64,000 nucleotides of DNA from Mycolicibacter heraklionensis (GCF_001021505.1 NZ_LDPO01000012.1:1-64000); one strand, 5' to 3'. Shown: positions 40,965 to 53,457, counted from the first letter of the stretch. Numbers and translations: made by a program. The notes: generated by a model not told the origin, from the sequence alone.

Positions 40965-41348
40965 ATGAAACCGTTCAGCAGAATTTCGGCTGCCGCCCTT
41001 GCCGTTGCCGCAGGCACCGGGCTGATCGGGCTCGGTGTCGCCGCCCAAGCTCGCGCGGTGCCGGCGCCGGTCTATCACTGGTGCCCCGGCCAGACCTGGG
41101 ACACGACGTGGGGCGTGAACTGGGAGAAGAACGAATGCCACGACGATCACCACCGCGATCGCGACGGCAATGACCACAGTCGCGATTTTCATGGCGATGA
41201 GCGCGGCCCGGGCGGCTTTGACCAACACGGCCCCCAAGGACCCCATGGTCCCCAAGGACCCCATCCTCAAGGACCCGGTGGGCCCGAACACCCCGGAGAC
41301 TTCGACCACCCGGGCAGTCCCGGGCAGCCCGGGGCCGGCCACCGCTGA
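40965..41348 (+). CDS. Small secreted His/Asp-then-Gly/Pro-rich protein
   Basis: 127 residues. A Sec signal peptide (SRISAAALAVAAGTGLIGLG) is probably cut after about residue 31. A short conserved-looking core with two cysteines follows (YHWCPGQTWDTTWGVNW and then NECHDDHHRDRD). The rest is low complexity: His/Asp/Arg-rich, then repeats of GPQGPHG-type Gly/Pro/His sequence. The cysteines could form a disulphide, and the His/Asp run could bind metal. Similar short YHWCPG-containing proteins occur in other mycobacteria, from memory; function unknown. Confidence 0.78.
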   Translation: MKPFSRISAAALAVAAGTGLIGLGVAAQARAVPAPVYHWCPGQTWDTTWGVNWEKNECHDDHHRDRDGNDHSRDFHGDERGPGGFDQHGPQGPHGPQGPHPQGPGGPEHPGDFDHPGSPGQPGAGHR

Positions 41349-41369
41349 TCCCCGGCCGCAGGCTAAACC

Positions 41370-42593
41370 TCAGTCGTCGTACACCGTTTCGCGCCGGGGC
41401 CGAATTGCCACCCCGAGTGCGCGGTAGATCTCGTTGGACAACACCACGCTGCGCGGGTCGGCATTGGCCTGGGTGTGGTCGAACCGGTTCATCACGTAGC
41501 CGTAGCCGATCCGGTGCTCCAGATCGGCGAACGCGAACGACCCGCCGAGGCCGCCGTGACCGAAGATTCGCCGGTTGGGCCCGTTGACCCCCTGGGCGTT
41601 GAGCATGTAACCCATGCCCCACCCATGTTCGGCGACCCGGGGGCCGAGCACCAGATCGGTTTCGGTGCCGCCCTGCAGCACCCGCAGGCGGTCCATGGTG
41701 GCGCGGCTGAGCAGCTTCTCCTGCACCAGTGCGTTGTAGAAGGTGGCCATGCCCAGCGCGGAGACCTGGGCGTTGGTGCCGGGGAACTCCAGTTGGCGCC
41801 ACAGGGTCAGGTCGTTGGTGGCGATCTCGTCGTCGGGGGCGAACCCCATCGCGACCGCCAGTCCCGCCTTGGAGTGGTCGTCCAACGAGGTCGGGCGCTT
41901 CGGCGCGCCGGCGGAGGACAGCATCTCCCGGATCGTCGGCTTGCCCACCGGGTCGGCGCAGCGGTAGGGCTGCTGGTCGGCTGGCACCCCGATGTGCACC
42001 TCGGCGCCGAGCGGCCCGGCGACCTCGGTGCGCAGGTACTGGCTCACTGTCAGTCCGGTCACCCGCCGGACGACTTCGCCGATGATGAAGCCGTAGGTGG
42101 TCATGTGGTAGCCCTGCGCAGTGCCGGGGCGCCACCACGGTTCCGCGGCGGCCAACCGCTCGCAGACCAGATCCCAGTCGGTGACGTCGCGCCAGTGCAT
42201 CGGTTCGCGCGGCCCGATCGCCCCGGAGCGGTGCGCCAGCACCATCGCCAGGGAGATGTCGTCTTTGCCGGCCTGGCCGAACTCCGGCCAGTAGTGGGCC
42301 ACCGGCACCCGCAGGTCCAGCTCCCCGGCCTCGGCAAGCCGGTGGACGCAGGTGCTGGTCAGGCCCTTGCTGCCGGACAGCACGGTGCTCAACGTGTCTT
42401 CTTGCCAGGGCCGCTGCCCCTCGACGTCGACGGAACCGGCCCACAGATTGACCACGAGTTCGCCGTCGACATAGGCCGCCACGGCCGCGCCGAGTTCGTC
42501 GCGCTCGGTGAAGTTGCGTTCGAACTCGTCGCGCACCTTCGCAAAGCGCGGGGAGCACGTCCCATGAATGTGGACGTGCCGTGTGCCGCCCAT
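41370..42593 (-). CDS. lipP: Serine beta-lactamase-like esterase/lipase
   Basis: 407-residue enzyme of the class C beta-lactamase/EstB fold. The SxxK nucleophile motif is VLSGSKGLTST (S73, K76), and HMTTYGFIIGEVVRR holds the Tyr motif. HGGLGGSFAFAD is the late Gly-rich motif. It would hydrolyse a carboxylic ester. The frame is open upstream to 42746, but the ATG at 42593 follows AGGAAGG by 6-7 bases and starts the conserved part. No signal peptide. Position matches Rv2463. Confidence 0.86.
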   Translation of the reverse strand: MGGTRHVHIHGTCSPRFAKVRDEFERNFTERDELGAAVAAYVDGELVVNLWAGSVDVEGQRPWQEDTLSTVLSGSKGLTSTCVHRLAEAGELDLRVPVAHYWPEFGQAGKDDISLAMVLAHRSGAIGPREPMHWRDVTDWDLVCERLAAAEPWWRPGTAQGYHMTTYGFIIGEVVRRVTGLTVSQYLRTEVAGPLGAEVHIGVPADQQPYRCADPVGKPTIREMLSSAGAPKRPTSLDDHSKAGLAVAMGFAPDDEIATNDLTLWRQLEFPGTNAQVSALGMATFYNALVQEKLLSRATMDRLRVLQGGTETDLVLGPRVAEHGWGMGYMLNAQGVNGPNRRIFGHGGLGGSFAFADLEHRIGYGYVMNRFDHTQANADPRSVVLSNEIYRALGVAIRPRRETVYDD

Positions 42594-42808
42594 GGCGTGC
42601 CTTCCTGCTTGGGAGAATCCCCTTCCGCGGGGCGACGGGGCGATCGGACCCGCGTAGCTCGCTTCGAAGGATAAGTCGGCGGTGTCGTGTGAGTACAGCA
42701 GCCCCCGGCCCCGGTCGGCATTTGCCACTGGCCTGGCGCTGGTCATCAGGGGAGACCACCGCTGGAGGCCGTCGAACTGCAGGTCGACGGCCTCCGCGCT
42801 GGTCCTCG

Positions 42809-42882
42809 TGGAGCGGGCGACGGGAATCGAACCCGCGTAGCTAGTTTGGAAGACTAGGGCTCTACCATTGAGCTACGCCCGC
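42809..42882 (-). tRNA. tRNA-Gly (anticodon TCC)
   Basis: On the minus strand, acceptor GCGGGCG pairs with CGCCCGC. The anticodon stem CTAGT/ACTAG encloses CTTCCAA, giving TCC. The T arm is GCGGG-TTCGATT-CCCGT. CCA is encoded at 42809-42811. It is divergent from tRNA-Pro, which starts 136 bases away. Confidence 0.95.
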
Positions 42883-43018
42883 ATGAATAGCTAGAGCCAG
42901 ACTGTACCGGCGTGGCGGACCCGAAATCCAATTGCCCCGCCGCGGTGCCTTTGTGGGGCGTTGGCAGCAGGTCATTGTGATCACCGATATGCCGGGCCGT
43001 AGGATCGCCTGGTCAGTG

Positions 43019-43095
43019 CGGGGTGTAGCGCAGCTTGGTAGCGCATCCGCTTTGGGAGCGGAAGGCCGCAGGTTCAAATCCTGTCACCCCGACCA
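43019..43095 (+). tRNA. tRNA-Pro (anticodon TGG)
   Basis: Acceptor CGGGGTG pairs with CACCCCG. The anticodon stem TCCGC/GCGGA encloses TTTGGGA, giving TGG. The T arm is GCAGG-TTCAAAT-CCTGT. CCA is encoded at 43093-43095. It lies 58 bases upstream of tig. Confidence 0.95.
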
Positions 43096-43153
43096 CTAGC
43101 GCGCGCCGCACCCGGCACGACCGACCACGTCAACGATATCGAGGAGTACACCC

Positions 43154-44596
43154 GTGAAGAGCACCGTCGAGCAGCTGACCCCGACCCGGGTTCGCATCAA
43201 CGTTGAGGTGCCGTTCACCGAGCTTCAGCCGGATTTCGAGCGGACCTACAAGGAGCTGGCCAAGCAGGTGCGGTTGCCGGGTTTCCGGCCGGGTAAGGCG
43301 CCGGCCAAGCTCATTGAGGCCCGTTTCGGTCGTGCCGCGGTGCTCCAGCAGGTGGTCAACGAGGCGCTGCCGAGCCGCTACACCGAGGCGGTCACGACGT
43401 CGGACCTCAAGCCCCTCGGCCAGCCCGACATCGAGGTCACCAAGCTCGACGACGGTGAGCAGATCGCCTTCACCGCCGAGGTGGACGTGCGCCCGGACAT
43501 CACCCTGCCCGACCTGGAGCAGCTCAAGATCTCCGTGGACCCCATCGAGGTCAACGACGAAGAGGTCGACGCCGAGCTCGACTCGCTGCGCGCCCGGTTC
43601 GGCACCCTGACCGGTGTCGACCGCCCGGCCGCCAAGGGCGACTTCGTCTCGATCGACCTGGACGCCACCATCGACGGTGAAGCGGTTGAAGGGGCTGCCA
43701 CCGAGGGGCTGTCGCACGAGGTCGGATCGGGTCAGCTCATCGAGGGCCTCGACGACGCCATCGTGGGGCTGTCGGCCGGTGAGAGCAAGTCCTTCACCAC
43801 CAAGCTGGCGGCCGGCCCGCAGGCCGGCAAGGACGCTGAGGTCACCGTCACGGTTCAGGCGGTCAAGGAGCGTGAGCTGCCCGAGGCCGATGACGAATTC
43901 GCGCAGCTGGCCAGCGAATACGACACCATCGCCGAACTGCGCGAGAACCTCGTCGAGCAGGTGGGCCGGACCAAGCGCATTCAGCAGGCCGAGAAGGTCC
44001 GTGAGGTGACGCTGGAGACCCTGGTCGAGCAGGTCGAGATGCCGCTGCCCGAGGCCGTGGTGCAGGCGCACGTCGACAATGCCCTGCACAACGCCCTGCA
44101 CGCTGTGGACCACGATGAGAACAAGTTCGCCGAGTCGCTGGCCGAGAAGGGCTCCTCGCGCGCCGAGTTCGACGCCGAGACCCGCAGTGAGGCCGAGAAG
44201 TCGGTGAAGACCCAGCTGCTGCTCGACGCGCTCGGCGACAAGCTGGAGATCCAGGTGGGGCAGAACGACCTCACCCAGCACCTGGTGCTGATGGCCCGCC
44301 AGTACGGCATCCCGCCGCAGCAGCTGGTGCAGTTCCTGCAGCAGAACAACCAGCTGCCGGCGGTCTTCGCCGACGTGCGCCGTGGCATGGCGCTGGCGGC
44401 GGCGGTGCGTGCGGCTGCGGTCAGCGACACCGACGGCAACGAGATCGACACCGCTGAGTTCTTCGGCACCGACGAATCCGGTGACGAGGCGGATGAAGCC
44501 GCCGAGGCCCTGGCCGCCGCTGAGGAAGCCGCCGAGGAAGCTGCTGAGGAAGCCGCTGAGGAAGCCGCCGAGGCCGAGGCTGCATCCGACGAGTGA
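43154..44596 (+). CDS. tig: Trigger factor, ribosome-associated chaperone/prolyl isomerase
   Basis: 480-residue chaperone at the ribosome exit tunnel. The N-terminal ribosome-binding domain contains the signature [17 protein letters not shown], a PPIase (FKBP-like) domain follows (around 160-250, [19 protein letters not shown]), and then the helical chaperone domain. The C-terminus is a Glu/Ala repeat of about 35 residues ([11 protein letters not shown] type) coded by GCCGAGGAA-like tandem codons. A GTG start follows GAGGAG. It precedes the clpP1-clpP2 operon, as in M. tuberculosis. Confidence 0.94.
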   Translation: MKSTVEQLTPTRVRINVEVPFTELQPDFERTYKELAKQVRLPGFRPGKAPAKLIEARFGRAAVLQQVVNEALPSRYTEAVTTSDLKPLGQPDIEVTKLDDGEQIAFTAEVDVRPDITLPDLEQLKISVDPIEVNDEEVDAELDSLRARFGTLTGVDRPAAKGDFVSIDLDATIDGEAVEGAATEGLSHEVGSGQLIEGLDDAIVGLSAGESKSFTTKLAAGPQAGKDAEVTVTVQAVKERELPEADDEFAQLASEYDTIAELRENLVEQVGRTKRIQQAEKVREVTLETLVEQVEMPLPEAVVQAHVDNALHNALHAVDHDENKFAESLAEKGSSRAEFDAETRSEAEKSVKTQLLLDALGDKLEIQVGQNDLTQHLVLMARQYGIPPQQLVQFLQQNNQLPAVFADVRRGMALAAAVRAAAVSDTDGNEIDTAEFFGTDESGDEADEAAEALAAAEEAAEEAAEEAAEEAAEAEAASDE

Positions 44597-44662
44597 CGCT
44601 GTAAGCGAACGAAGCCGGTTCGGACCGCCCTGAGCCGTCCCGGTTGGTTAGGGTCGGTGCAT

Positions 44663-44695
44663 ATGAATCTCGAGAAAGCAGGTATCCCACTGTGA
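44663..44695 (+). CDS. Possible 10-codon leader ORF overlapping the clpP1 start
   Basis: ATG at 44663 opens the frame [10 protein letters not shown] and a TGA at 44693-44695 closes it. The stop overlaps the GTG start of clpP1 (44692) as GTGA, the same overlap used by several coupled gene pairs in this window. Ribosomes finishing this peptide would be placed to reinitiate on clpP1. No strong ribosome site precedes it, so its translation is unproven. Confidence 0.3.
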   Translation: MNLEKAGIPL

Positions 44696-45270
44696 GCCAG
44701 CCCGGACTGAATCTCGTCGACTCGGTATACGAGCGCCTACTGCGAGAACGCATCATCTTCCTGGGGTCGCAGGTGGACGACGACATCGCCAACCGGCTGT
44801 GCGCTCAGATCCTGCTGTTGGCCGCCGAGGACCCGACCAAGGACATTTCGCTCTACATCAACTCCCCGGGCGGTTCGATCAGCGCGGGGATGGCGATCTA
44901 CGACACGATGGTGCTGGCGCCGTGTGACGTCGCCACCTACGCGATGGGGATGGCCGCCTCGATGGGCGAGTTCCTGCTCGCGGCGGGCACCAAGGGCAAG
45001 CGCTACGCCCTGCCGCACGCCCGGATCCTGATGCACCAGCCGTTGGGCGGGGTGACCGGCAGCGCCGCCGACATCGCCATCCAGGCCGAGCAGTTCGCGG
45101 TCATCAAGAAGGAGATGTTCCGGCTCAACGCCGAGTTCACCGGGCAGTCCATCGAGCGGATCGAGGCCGACTCCGACCGCGACCGCTGGTTCACCGCCCA
45201 GGAAGCCCTGGAATACGGCTTCGTCGATCACATCATCACCAGCGCCCACGTCAACGGAGCCACGTCATGA
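44692..45270 (+). CDS. clpP1: ATP-dependent Clp protease proteolytic subunit 1
   Basis: Serine protease subunit that forms a heptameric ring and pairs with ClpP2 in the essential mycobacterial ClpP1P2 complex. The 192-residue protein has [17 protein letters not shown], Ser90 in GMAASMGEF and His115 in [10 protein letters not shown]. The GTG start matches the M. tuberculosis N-terminus in form (SQ...[13 protein letters not shown]) and discards 16 upstream codons. The stop overlaps clpP2 as ATGA. An inverted repeat CGAAC-N7-GTTCG lies at 44606-44622 in the leader and could be a regulator site or part of tig termination. Confidence 0.95.
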   Translation: MSQPGLNLVDSVYERLLRERIIFLGSQVDDDIANRLCAQILLLAAEDPTKDISLYINSPGGSISAGMAIYDTMVLAPCDVATYAMGMAASMGEFLLAAGTKGKRYALPHARILMHQPLGGVTGSAADIAIQAEQFAVIKKEMFRLNAEFTGQSIERIEADSDRDRWFTAQEALEYGFVDHIITSAHVNGATS

Positions 45271-45914
45271 ACCCCGAAACCTTGCGAGCCATCGCACCGC
45301 AGGCGCGCTACATCCTGCCGTCGTTCGTGGAGCACTCCAGCTGGGGCGTCAAGGAGTCGAACCCGTACAACAAGCTGTTCGAAGAGCGCATCATCTTCCT
45401 GGGCGTCCAGGTCGATGACGCCTCGGCCAACGACATCATGGCCCAGTTGCTGGTCTTGGAGTCGCTGGACCCGGACCGCGACATCACCATGTACATCAAC
45501 TCCCCGGGTGGTTCGTTCACCTCGCTGATGGCGATCTACGACACCATGCAGTACGTGCGGGCCGACATCCAGACGGTGTGCCTGGGTCAGGCCGCCTCGG
45601 CTGCGGCGGTGTTGCTGGCGGCGGGCACCCCGGGCAAGCGGATGGCGCTGCCTAACGCCCGGGTGCTGATCCACCAGCCGTCGCTGTCCGGCGTGATCCA
45701 GGGCCAGTTCTCCGACCTGGAGATCCAGGCGGCCGAGATCGAGCGGATGCGGACCCTGATGGAGTCCACCCTGGCCCGCCACACCGGCAAGGACCCGGAG
45801 GTGATCCGCAAGGACACCGATCGCGACAAGATCCTCACCGCCGCCGAGGCCAAGGAGTACGGGATCATCGACACCGTCCTGGAGTACCGGAAGCTGTCGG
45901 CGCAGACCGCCTGA
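45267..45914 (+). CDS. clpP2: ATP-dependent Clp protease proteolytic subunit 2
   Basis: Second ring subunit of ClpP1P2. 215 residues with [17 protein letters not shown], Ser111 in [12 protein letters not shown] and His136 in RVLIHQPSL. It has an N-terminal propeptide-like extension of about 15 residues ([16 protein letters not shown]), as in the M. tuberculosis protein, where it is cleaved. It starts within the clpP1 stop and ends just before a long hairpin. Confidence 0.95.
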   Translation: MNPETLRAIAPQARYILPSFVEHSSWGVKESNPYNKLFEERIIFLGVQVDDASANDIMAQLLVLESLDPDRDITMYINSPGGSFTSLMAIYDTMQYVRADIQTVCLGQAASAAAVLLAAGTPGKRMALPNARVLIHQPSLSGVIQGQFSDLEIQAAEIERMRTLMESTLARHTGKDPEVIRKDTDRDKILTAAEAKEYGIIDTVLEYRKLSAQTA

Positions 45915-45922
45915 TTTTTGCG

Positions 45923-45979
45923 CGAGATCGCGCTCACGCAGACCGTCACTCGCACTTTTCCTGCGTGAGCGCGATCTCG
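45923..45979. terminator. Bidirectional terminator-like hairpin between clpP2 and mmuM
   Basis: A perfect 19-bp stem (45923-45941 with 45961-45979) around a 19-base loop. TTTTT at 45914-45918 precedes it on the plus strand, which is the U-tract position for minus-strand transcripts. The right arm codes for the last residues of MmuM (ending near IAEIALTQEKCE). It separates two convergent genes and could end both transcripts. Confidence 0.7.
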
Positions 45980-46878
45980 GCGATATCGCTGATGTCGGCC
46001 GGCCCAACCCGGCAGCAACCGCCCACGATGCGTGCTCCGGCGGCAACCCACTGCGGCACCAGCGCGGGGGAGAAGCACCTCGGCCCCGTCCACCTCCCGG
46101 ACTCCCAGCGCTCACCGCTGTTGGGGTAGACGATCACCGGCTTGCCGGTGACCTCGCGGGCAATCTCGATCGCTGGCAGGACATCGTGTGGGGCGCAGCA
46201 GTTCACCCCGACAGCGACAATCTGCGGTACCTCGGCGGCCACCGCGAAGGCCTCCGCGAGTGGCTGTCCGGCGCGGGTCTTCGTGCCGTCGATCGTGTAG
46301 CTGAGCCAGGCCGGCACATTCACCTCGCAGACCAGACTTACCAGGGCCGCCGCCTCGTCGAGGTCCGGCACCGTCTCCAACGCGAGCAGGTCGGCGCCTG
46401 CGCCGGCCAGCACCTCCAGCCGCGGCCGGTGCCACACGGATAACTGTGCGACCGAAAGTCCGTACCGGCCAAGGTATTCCGAGCCGTCGGCGCGGGCGGC
46501 GCCGTACGGGCCGACCGACGCCGCAACCCAGCGCCCGCTTGCGCCGCCGCCGGCTTCGCGGGCCAGGTCCACACTGCGGCGCAGCAGCGCCTCGGCCGCG
46601 TGACGGCCGATGCCGCGGGCGGCGAACCCGTCGAAGCTTGCCTGATAGCTGGCGGTGGTCGCGATCTGCGCGCCCGCCGCGTAGAACGCGCTGTGAACGG
46701 CCGCAATGTCGCGGGGAGACTCGACGAGCAACCGCGCCGACCACAGCGGGTCGGAAAGATCAAAGCCGCGGGCTTCCAGCTCCGTCGCCAGCCCCCCATC
46801 GGCGACGAGCACGGTATCGTCGGGCACGGCGAACCCCACGCTGGCCACTGTAGAGCTGGAAGGCTTCGGCTGTCTCAC
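45946..46878 (-). CDS. mmuM: Homocysteine S-methyltransferase
   Basis: Methylates homocysteine, probably with S-methylmethionine, to give methionine. The 310-residue protein has the zinc-ligand cysteines in VAVGVNCCAPHDV and IVGGCCRVGP, plus DGGLATELEARG near the start. A GTG start at 46878 is the most upstream; in-frame GTG codons follow, so the N-terminus could be 10-17 residues shorter. It converges on clpP2, with its last codons inside a terminator hairpin. Homologue of Rv2458. Confidence 0.9.
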   Translation of the reverse strand: MRQPKPSSSTVASVGFAVPDDTVLVADGGLATELEARGFDLSDPLWSARLLVESPRDIAAVHSAFYAAGAQIATTASYQASFDGFAARGIGRHAAEALLRRSVDLAREAGGGASGRWVAASVGPYGAARADGSEYLGRYGLSVAQLSVWHRPRLEVLAGAGADLLALETVPDLDEAAALVSLVCEVNVPAWLSYTIDGTKTRAGQPLAEAFAVAAEVPQIVAVGVNCCAPHDVLPAIEIAREVTGKPVIVYPNSGERWESGRWTGPRCFSPALVPQWVAAGARIVGGCCRVGPADISDIAEIALTQEKCE

Positions 46879-47104
46879 AGCCGGGTAACGCCCCCGAAAC
46901 GCTCACGCCACGCCAGCGCGTCACACTCCGGGTGCGGCGCCTTGGGCGATATGTTCTTGGAGCAGGCAGACGGGGCCAGTGATGAATACCAACGACGCGA
47001 TTCGGCCTTATCGGTCGCCTCGCACCGGAATGAACGGGTAGCGTCGGAGCAGACACCGGCACCCCGACGACAGACGGCGAACAGGAAGTAGGTCCTAACG
47101 CACT

Positions 47105-48388
47105 ATGGCGCGCATTGGAGACGGCGGGGACTTGCTGAAATGTTCGTTCTGCGGCAAGAGCCAGAAGCAGGTCAAGAAGCTCATCGCGGGTCCGGGCGTC
47201 TACATCTGCGATGAGTGCATCGACCTGTGCAACGAGATCATCGAAGAGGAACTGGCCGACGCCGACGACGTCAAGCTCGACGAACTGCCCAAGCCCGCGG
47301 AGATCCGGGAGTTCCTGGAGGGCTACGTCATCGGTCAGGACACGGCCAAGCGCACTTTGGCGGTGGCGGTCTACAACCACTACAAGCGCATCCAGGCCGG
47401 CGAGAAGAGTCGGGATTCCCGCTCCGGTGAGCCGGTTGAGCTGACCAAGTCCAACATCTTGATGCTCGGGCCCACCGGCTGCGGCAAGACCTACCTGGCC
47501 CAGACCCTGGCCAAGATGCTCAACGTGCCGTTCGCGATCGCCGACGCCACCGCGCTGACCGAAGCGGGTTACGTCGGTGAGGACGTCGAGAACATTCTCC
47601 TCAAACTGATTCAAGCGGCCGACTATGACGTCAAGCGCGCCGAGACCGGCATCGTCTACATCGACGAGGTCGACAAGATCGCCCGCAAGAGCGAAAACCC
47701 GTCGATCACCCGCGACGTCTCCGGCGAGGGAGTGCAGCAGGCGCTGCTGAAGATCCTGGAGGGCACCCAGGCCTCGGTTCCGCCGCAGGGCGGCCGCAAG
47801 CACCCGCACCAGGAGTTCATCCAGATCGACACCACCAACGTGCTGTTCATCGTGGCTGGGGCTTTCGCCGGACTGGAGAAGATCGTCTCGGACCGGGTTG
47901 GCAAGCGCGGCTTGGGATTCGGCGCCGAAGTCCGGTCGAAGGCCGAGATCGACACCACCGACCACTTTGCCGAGGTCATGCCCGAGGACCTGATCAAGTT
48001 CGGTCTGATCCCCGAGTTCATCGGCCGGTTGCCGGTGGTGGCCTCGGTGACCAACCTCGACATGGAGTCGCTGGTCAAGATCCTGTCGGAGCCCAAGAAC
48101 GCGCTCGTCAAGCAGTACACCCGGCTGTTCGAGATGGACGGGGTGGAGCTGGAGTTCAGCCAGGACGCGCTGGAGGCCATCGCGGATCAGGCCATCCACC
48201 GGGGCACCGGTGCGCGCGGGCTGCGGGCCATCATGGAAGAAGTGCTGCTGCCGGTCATGTACGACATCCCCAGCCGCAACGACGTCGCCAAGGTCGTGGT
48301 GACCAAGGAAACGGTGCAGGACAACGTGCTGCCGACCATCGTGCCGCGCAAGGCATCCCGCAGCGAGCGTCGCGACAAGAGCGCCTGA
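47105..48388 (+). CDS. clpX: ATP-dependent Clp protease ATP-binding subunit ClpX
   Basis: Hexameric AAA+ unfoldase that feeds substrates to ClpP1P2. The 427-residue protein has an N-terminal zinc-binding domain (CSFCGKSQ ... CDECIDLC), Walker [12 protein letters not shown], Walker [14 protein letters not shown], the pore loop region and [11 protein letters not shown] (sensor segment). It is separated from clpP1P2 by mmuM, as in M. tuberculosis. The 226 bases upstream, shared with divergent mmuM, hold no other gene. A short GC hairpin follows the stop. Confidence 0.95.
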   Translation: MARIGDGGDLLKCSFCGKSQKQVKKLIAGPGVYICDECIDLCNEIIEEELADADDVKLDELPKPAEIREFLEGYVIGQDTAKRTLAVAVYNHYKRIQAGEKSRDSRSGEPVELTKSNILMLGPTGCGKTYLAQTLAKMLNVPFAIADATALTEAGYVGEDVENILLKLIQAADYDVKRAETGIVYIDEVDKIARKSENPSITRDVSGEGVQQALLKILEGTQASVPPQGGRKHPHQEFIQIDTTNVLFIVAGAFAGLEKIVSDRVGKRGLGFGAEVRSKAEIDTTDHFAEVMPEDLIKFGLIPEFIGRLPVVASVTNLDMESLVKILSEPKNALVKQYTRLFEMDGVELEFSQDALEAIADQAIHRGTGARGLRAIMEEVLLPVMYDIPSRNDVAKVVVTKETVQDNVLPTIVPRKASRSERRDKSA

Positions 48389-48394
48389 TCGGGA

Positions 48395-48413
48395 GCGGCG
48401 CTCGGTGCGCCGC
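48395..48413 (+). terminator. Short GC-rich hairpin after clpX
   Basis: GCGGCGC (48395-48401) pairs with GCGCCGC (48407-48413) around a 5-base loop, 7 bases after the clpX stop. It has no U-tract, which is common for mycobacterial terminators. The remaining 250 bases to korA hold no gene; TATAAG at 48573-48578 is a possible -10 box for korAB. Confidence 0.45.
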
Positions 48414-48661
48414 GCAAAGTTACTCGTGAGTACCGAGCTTTCTTAGAGTTGGCTCCCGCGTGAACGTGATGAAAACCACATTTCCGTCTTGAGTTGACCG
48501 CGAACCCCGGTGTGACATCGATATTTAACGCTGAGTAACCCGAATTTCGACGCGGTGTGGCGTCGTATGGTCTATAAGAGCGGTGCAATAATCGGTACTG
48601 CCAGTGACAGAAAAACTTGTGGGTGCGCCAGCCGTGCTGCGCGGGCCTGTGTCGGACAGTG

Positions 48662-50613
<1,952 letters not shown>

Positions 50614-50617
<4 letters not shown>

Positions 50618-51699
50618 CCACCACCGAAGCCCTCGGCTCGCTTGTCGGTACCGATCTGGGGCTGACCGCGCTGAGCGGGGTCCCCACCACCGACGAGCCG
50701 CAGAAGTCCAAGGACTTCACCTCCGACCAGGAGGTGCGCTGGTGCCCGGGCTGTGGCGACTACGCCATCCTCAACTCGGTGCGCAACTTCCTGCCCGAGC
50801 TGGGGGTGCGGCGGGAGAACGTGGTGTTCGTCAGCGGGATCGGCTGCTCAAGCCGTTTCCCCTACTACATGAACACCTACGGGGTGCACTCGATCCACGG
50901 TCGTGGCCCGACCTTCGCCACCGGGCTGGCGACCGCCCGCGAAGACCTCAAGGTGTTCCTGATCACCGGTGACGGCGACGCGCTGTCGATCGGCGGCAAC
51001 CACCTGATCCACACGCTGCGACGCAACGTCAACATCACCATCCTGCTGTTCAACAACCGGATCTACGGCCTGACCAAGGGCCAGTACTCGCCGACGTCGG
51101 AGACCGGCAAGGTCACCAAGTCGACGCCCTTCGGTTCGCTGGACAACCCGTTCAACCCGATCTCGCTGGCTATCGGCGCCGAGGCGACGTTCGTCGGGCG
51201 TGCCCTGGACTCCGACCGCAAGGGCCTTACCGAGGTCCTGCAGGGTGCGATGGCGCACCGAGGCTCGGCGCTGGTGGAGATCCTGCAGGACTGCCCGGTG
51301 TTCAACGACGGCTCCTTCGACCTGCTGCGCAAGGAAGGTGCGGAGAGCCGCATCATCAATGTCCGGCACGGCGAGCGCGTCGTGTTCGGCGCCGAGGGGG
51401 AGTACTGCGTCATCAAGTCCGGCTTCGGGCTGGAGGTCGCCAAGACCGCCGACGTCTCGGCCGAGCAGATCGTGGTGCACGACGCCACCCAGGCCGACTC
51501 CTCGTACGCCTTCGCACTGTCGCGGCTCTCCGAGCAGGACCTGTCGCACTTCCCGATGGGCATCTTCCGCAAGGTCACCAAGCCCACCTACGACGACCTG
51601 GCGCGCGCGCAGGTCGCCGAGGCCAGGCAGTCGACCGCCCACGACACCGCCGCACTTCAGGCGCTGCTGCGTGGTCGCGACACCTGGACTGTCGACTGA
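50614..51699 (+). CDS. korB: 2-oxoglutarate:ferredoxin oxidoreductase, beta subunit
   Basis: ThDP-binding and iron-sulphur subunit of KorAB, 361 residues. [13 protein letters not shown] and [17 protein letters not shown] supply cysteines for the 4Fe-4S cluster. The ThDP/Mg motif runs from [20 protein letters not shown] to [18 protein letters not shown]. It is translationally coupled to korA. mobA follows after 4 bases. Confidence 0.95.
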
Positions 51700-51703
51700 C
51701 GCC

Positions 51704-52276
51704 ATGACTGCCGGTCGGTTGGCCGGTGTCGTGCTGGCCGGCGGCGCCTCGCGCCGGATGGGCCGGGACAAGGCCACTCTGACCGTGCCGGGCCGCTTCG
51801 CCGGTCTGACCCTGGTGGAACACCTGGTCTCGGTGCTTGCGCAGCGCTGCGACCCCGTCTTCGTGGTGGCCGCCCAGGGCCAAGCGCTGCCCGAACTTCC
51901 TGTGCAGGTGCTGCGCGATGAGGTGCCCGGGCTGGGTCCGTTGCCGGCTATCGGGCTGGGGTTGCGGGCCGCGGCGCGGGACGGCACCCAGCGCGCCTTC
52001 GTCTGCGGGGTCGACATGCCTTTTCTGACAACGGAATTGATCGACACGTTAAGTGCTGTCGCGGCCGATGTCGTGCTGCCGCACGCCGACCGCGACCACT
52101 ATCTGGCCGGGGTGTATCACACCACGTTGGCCGACACCGTCGATGCCTTGGTCGCCGCCGGGGAACGTCGGGTGGGCGCGCTGATCGACGGGGCTGACGT
52201 CCGCCGGGTCGTGCTGGCCGATGCGTCCCCGCTGGCCAATCTCAACTCGCCGGACGATGTTGCCGGCCTGCTCTGA
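51704..52276 (+). CDS. mobA: Molybdenum cofactor guanylyltransferase
   Basis: Attaches GMP to molybdopterin to make the bis-MGD cofactor precursor. The 190-residue protein has [21 protein letters not shown], the GGxSxRMGxDK nucleotide-binding signature, and [13 protein letters not shown], the metal-binding Asp region. It lies 4 bases after korB, so it is co-transcribed with korAB. Homologue of Rv2453c. Confidence 0.92.
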   Translation: MTAGRLAGVVLAGGASRRMGRDKATLTVPGRFAGLTLVEHLVSVLAQRCDPVFVVAAQGQALPELPVQVLRDEVPGLGPLPAIGLGLRAAARDGTQRAFVCGVDMPFLTTELIDTLSAVAADVVLPHADRDHYLAGVYHTTLADTVDALVAAGERRVGALIDGADVRRVVLADASPLANLNSPDDVAGLL

Positions 52277-52728
52277 GCCGCTACTTCAGCAAATGCCGTT
52301 TTGTAGTCGTAAACAAAGCGCGATGCGGCGTGCGTAGATAGCGAAATAAATCATCGTATTATCTGCGCGAGATGCAGAGATTATTGGCGGAACGCGGAAT
52401 CGATGGACCCCTCCGATTCTCGGACGGCCGGCGCCGGGCGGCGGAATCGCCTGTAGCCCAAGGTAATTGACTCAGGGTCTCGACAGGCGGTGCATGTCGA
52501 GGCGGGCCGGGTTAAAACATTGACTCGGCCGGGCCAATTACTGGCGGCCTCGGTGGTCGCGGATCTTTTCGCCTGCTTGGGGCGCTTCGGCCCGTCCTGG
52601 TTCGATGACCTGCGATTTGTGGGGCGTCTGATGCTGCTGGGGCCTATGTAGTGTCCAGTTTTCGGCTCGGTGAGCGGCAAACGGCCCCCGAATCCCCTCA
52701 TTTCCAGTGGTCCAGCCCACAAAAACCC

Positions 52729-52744
52729 CGTGATCTGACTCACG
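52729..52744. promoter_or_regulatory. Crp/cAMP-receptor-like binding site upstream of rpfE
   Basis: CGTGATCTGACTCACG contains GTGA-N6-TCAC, the core shared by E. coli CRP and mycobacterial Crp (Rv3676) sites; symmetric flanks extend it to CCGTGA-N6-TCACGG. It lies 387 bases before the rpfE start. The same dyad is a 6-bp hairpin with a 6-base loop, so it could instead be a weak terminator after mobA. Confidence 0.5.
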
Positions 52745-52984
52745 GTCGCCGATGTGTACTGCCGTGTCGACGGAACGCCTAAAGCGGCTGCTGACCTGCT
52801 ATAACCATTCCCGACGGTGGTGTGATTCTTTCGTTATCTGCCCGAAATAGTCGCGTCATGCGGTTGGACTTGTCGCATGAACGTTTCGTAAGTTTCCTCT
52901 CGCCCTAATGCGGGGCAAACAAATTGAATCGACGGAACCGCGTGTGAGCGGGGCCGCGGGCGGCCCTTCGAACGCCTCCGCGGT

Positions 52985-53457
<473 letters not shown>

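Noticed and set aside
42594..42746. Longer LipP start at 42746
   Set aside because: The ATG at 42593 has AGGAAGG upstream and begins the conserved part; the extension looks non-coding.
52381..52743. 120-codon minus-strand frame in the mobA-rpfE gap
   Set aside because: It has no start signal and no coding character, and covers the Crp-like site. Better explained as non-coding leader.
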